Assembly (NCBI GenBank): GCA_029865445.1
Contig: JAOUGY010000225.1
Span: 1 to 6,309, forward strand
Reading direction: 5' to 3'
Source of the DNA: Acidimicrobiia bacterium
GTDB taxonomy: Bacteria; Actinomycetota; Acidimicrobiia; Spongiisociales; ZC4RG35
Length of the DNA stretch: 6,309 nt
In this document: piece after piece, positions 4,562 to 6,309 of the stretch
Numbering within the stretch: the first letter of the stretch is position 1
Layout: every line of letters begins with the position of its first letter
Notes under the pieces: generated by a model
Databases searched by the model: none
Seen by the model: only the letters and a program-made list of their open reading frames with translations
Told to the model about the DNA's origin: nothing
Program-made: the position numbers and the translations under genes

Positions 4562-6175
4562 GTGAGTTATCACCAGGAATCGTTCACCTCAGAGGAGGAA
4601 GCCGTTCTCGAACGGTTTTTCTCCAACACCGACCGTCCGGTCTTTGCGCTGATGAACATGCCGGAGGTGGTCAAGGGGGCCTTGTTCGCAAGGTACTCGC
4701 GCTCTCCCAAGTCGATCCGACGGCTGTTCCTCGACGAGTTCATGGCTGATCCCGACACGGGGATAGCGTCCATCGCCCGTCAGGTGGCGGGAGACGACCC
4801 GCATGTCAACCTCCGCAAAGCAGAGACGTTGTACCAGCGTGTGTTCTTCGAGTACGGCGACGACTCGGTGGCACAGCTGGGGGGAACCCACCTGGCCTGC
4901 GAGCAAGCATCCAACATTCTGACGAAGGTGCTCGAGTGGGGCCGGCTCGCCGCGTATCTCGAACAGTCGACCCGCTACATCTACTACGACGTGCGGTTGG
5001 GAGACCGGTACCGCTACCACGTCCCCGGGGAACTCGTCGGCACTCCCCTCGGTTCCGAGTATCTCGCTCTCATGGAGAACCTCTTCGACACGTATTCGCA
5101 GGTGGTCGCAGCGATGACGTCGGCCTACGAGCGCCGTTTCCCACGACAGGAATCGGACTCGAACGCCGTGTATGCATCGACCATCCGGGCCAAGGCCTGC
5201 GACGCGGCCCGGGGGCTTCTCCCGGCGGCGACGCTCTCCAACGTCGGCGTGTACGCCACCGGCCAGGCCTACGAGATGGCGTTGGTCCGCATGCAGTCGC
5301 ATCCACTGTTCGAGGTCCGCTCGTACGGCGAGATGATGCTGACCGAGTTGCGCAAGGTCATCCCTTCATTTCTCACCCGGGTGGACAGACCCGACCGGGG
5401 TCTACGCTGGAGTTCGTATCTCGCCGACAACGTCGTCGCGCTCACCGAATTGGTTCCGGAGCCGGGCTCGGTGGAGGATCGGGGCCCGTCCGTGGAACTC
5501 ACCGATTGGGACCCCGACGCCGAGCTCAAGGTGGCTGCGGCGGCCCTGTATGCGGTCTCGGAGCTGAGTGACCGCCGGTTGATGGAGCTGGCAGCGGCCA
5601 TGTCGGTCGATGAACGACATCGGGTGATCGCCGCCCTCATCGGAGCGCGGGAGAATCGCAGACACAAGCCGAGCCGGGCGATGGAGCGAACCGCCTACCG
5701 CTTCGACGTCGTGTGCGACTTCGGGGCATTCCGCGACCTGCAACGTCACCGCATGCTCACCATCGAGTGGCAGAAACTCTCGACTCGACTCGGTTTCGAC
5801 CGGCCCGACGACATCGTGGAGGAAGGTTTCGGATCGCGTTGGGACGACATGATGGGTGCCACGTCGAGGATGTACGAGCGGATTCGGTCGGAGTTGGGTC
5901 CGGATGTGGCCCAGTACGTGGTCCCGTTCGCCTACAACCTACGGTTCGTGATGGAGATGAACCCGCGCGAGGCGTTCCACCTTGTCGAACTGCGGAGCCA
6001 GCCAGCCGGGCACGTCGCATACCGGAGGATCGCCCAGGAGATGCACCGTCAGATCCGCGACGTCGCAGGTCACACCGCCATCGCAGACGCCATGAGGTTC
6101 GTCGACTACTCCGACGTCGGTCTGGAACGGCTCGAATCCGAACGCCGCGCAGAACAGCGGCGTATCGGTTCCTGA
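4562..6175 (+). CDS. thyX: Tandem two-domain flavin-dependent thymidylate synthase
   Basis: ThyX makes dTMP from dUMP with methylene-tetrahydrofolate, FAD and NADPH. Canonical subunits are about 220-250 residues; this product has 537 and contains two ThyX-like halves. Half 1: Y-G-D-D-S-V at 98-103, W-G-R at 126-128 in place of RHR, E134-x-S136-x-R138-Y139 at exact canonical spacing, A-R217-G-L-L-P221, and a weak counterpart of N-x-R near 232-234. Half 2: H368-K-P-S371 with E375, an intact R395-H-R397, S407-T-R409 shifted by two residues and lacking the final Tyr, Gln451 where R of AR-LP is expected, and intact N467-P-R469 and E-L-R478. The halves therefore keep different parts of the pocket. 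I start at GTG 4562, in frame with and 51 bases after GTG 4511, because a -10 hexamer lies between them and the extra 17 residues look nonconserved. It probably substitutes for thyA, but the rest of the genome is not visible. Confidence 0.9.
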   Translation: MSYHQESFTSEEEAVLERFFSNTDRPVFALMNMPEVVKGALFARYSRSPKSIRRLFLDEFMADPDTGIASIARQVAGDDPHVNLRKAETLYQRVFFEYGDDSVAQLGGTHLACEQASNILTKVLEWGRLAAYLEQSTRYIYYDVRLGDRYRYHVPGELVGTPLGSEYLALMENLFDTYSQVVAAMTSAYERRFPRQESDSNAVYASTIRAKACDAARGLLPAATLSNVGVYATGQAYEMALVRMQSHPLFEVRSYGEMMLTELRKVIPSFLTRVDRPDRGLRWSSYLADNVVALTELVPEPGSVEDRGPSVELTDWDPDAELKVAAAALYAVSELSDRRLMELAAAMSVDERHRVIAALIGARENRRHKPSRAMERTAYRFDVVCDFGAFRDLQRHRMLTIEWQKLSTRLGFDRPDDIVEEGFGSRWDDMMGATSRMYERIRSELGPDVAQYVVPFAYNLRFVMEMNPREAFHLVELRSQPAGHVAYRRIAQEMHRQIRDVAGHTAIADAMRFVDYSDVGLERLESERRAEQRRIGS

Positions 6176-6186
6176 ACCAACGCACC

Positions 6187-6192
6187 TATTCT
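6187..6192 (+). promoter_or_regulatory. -10 hexamer TATTCT of the last gene
   Basis: TATTCT matches TATAAT at four of six positions and ends 7 nt before the ATG at 6200, again predicting a leaderless transcript. It lies in the 24-bp gap after thyX, so the last gene can be transcribed independently. No -35 element is evident within the thyX end. Confidence 0.55.
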
Positions 6193-6199
6193 GGGTGTC

Positions 6200-6309
6200 A
6201 TGGCCGAATTCGATGTCGATGCGATGATTGAACGGTTCCGGACGCGCGCCGAGGCCGTGAAGGACCGACCCCTACCACCGGTAGCCGGTGAAGAGCGCCG
6301 GAAGTTCAT
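6200..6309 (+). CDS. Start of an unidentified protein, cut by window end
   Basis: The first 36 residues are visible. They begin M-A-E-F-D-V-D-A-M-I-E-R-F, then a charged helical stretch rich in Arg and Glu, then P-L-P-P-V-A-G-E-E-R-R-K-F. The start is supported by a -10 hexamer 7 nt upstream and an open frame to the window edge. There is no signal peptide or membrane segment in this part. I do not assign a family. Confidence 0.6.
   Translation, partial: MAEFDVDAMIERFRTRAEAVKDRPLPPVAGEERRKF

Noticed and set aside
4589..5302. A 237-codon minus-strand frame inside thyX
   Set aside because: It is the antisense shadow of thyX; the sense frame carries the ThyX motifs in order.

Overview
The window is GC-rich, densely packed bacterial chromosome. 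It carries seven complete protein genes and the first codons of an eighth. G+C content, very short intergenic gaps, GTG starts, an apparent leaderless promoter architecture and a 537-residue two-domain ThyX all suggest an Actinomycetota-like organism. A deep lineage such as Acidimicrobiia is my best guess, but it is an inference and no taxonomic marker is present. I see no mobile element, CRISPR array, tRNA or rRNA; this looks like housekeeping territory.

Layout: (1) 1-246 is non-coding apart from the far end of the first gene's stop region. It holds a nested fold at 170-254 and a second arm at 53-71 that could pair with one strand of that fold. (2) On the minus strand, nth (endonuclease III) is followed by a DinF-type MATE efflux transporter, the two overlapping by 4 bases (GTGA). 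(3) A 32-bp divergent gap at 2214-2245 separates nth from a plus-strand unit: xanthine phosphoribosyltransferase (xpt), a PaaI-type hotdog thioesterase that overlaps xpt by 23 bases, and an EamA/DMT-family transporter. (4) A 95-residue two-helix membrane protein on the minus strand converges with the transporter with no gap: the two stop codons together form TGATCA. (5) A divergent region at 4418-4561 drives this small gene one way and thyX the other. (6) thyX encodes a tandem, two-domain flavin-dependent thymidylate synthase. (7) A partial reading frame starts at 6200, 24 bp after thyX, and runs off the end.

Functionally the window mixes nucleotide supply (XMP salvage by Xpt, dTMP synthesis by ThyX), base-excision repair (Nth) and transport (MATE, DMT). 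The transport substrates and the thioesterase substrate cannot be read from sequence.

Two observations stand out. First, the two ThyX halves have decayed in complementary ways. The N-terminal half keeps the E-x-S-x-R-Y side of the nucleotide pocket but has lost RHR; the C-terminal half keeps RHR and N-x-R but has lost the E, Y and AR-LP features. This suggests a covalent pseudo-dimer with composite active sites. Second, all five genes that head a transcription unit carry a TA-N3-T -10 hexamer 6-8 nt before the start codon, and the three operon-internal genes do not. That is the signature of leaderless mRNAs.
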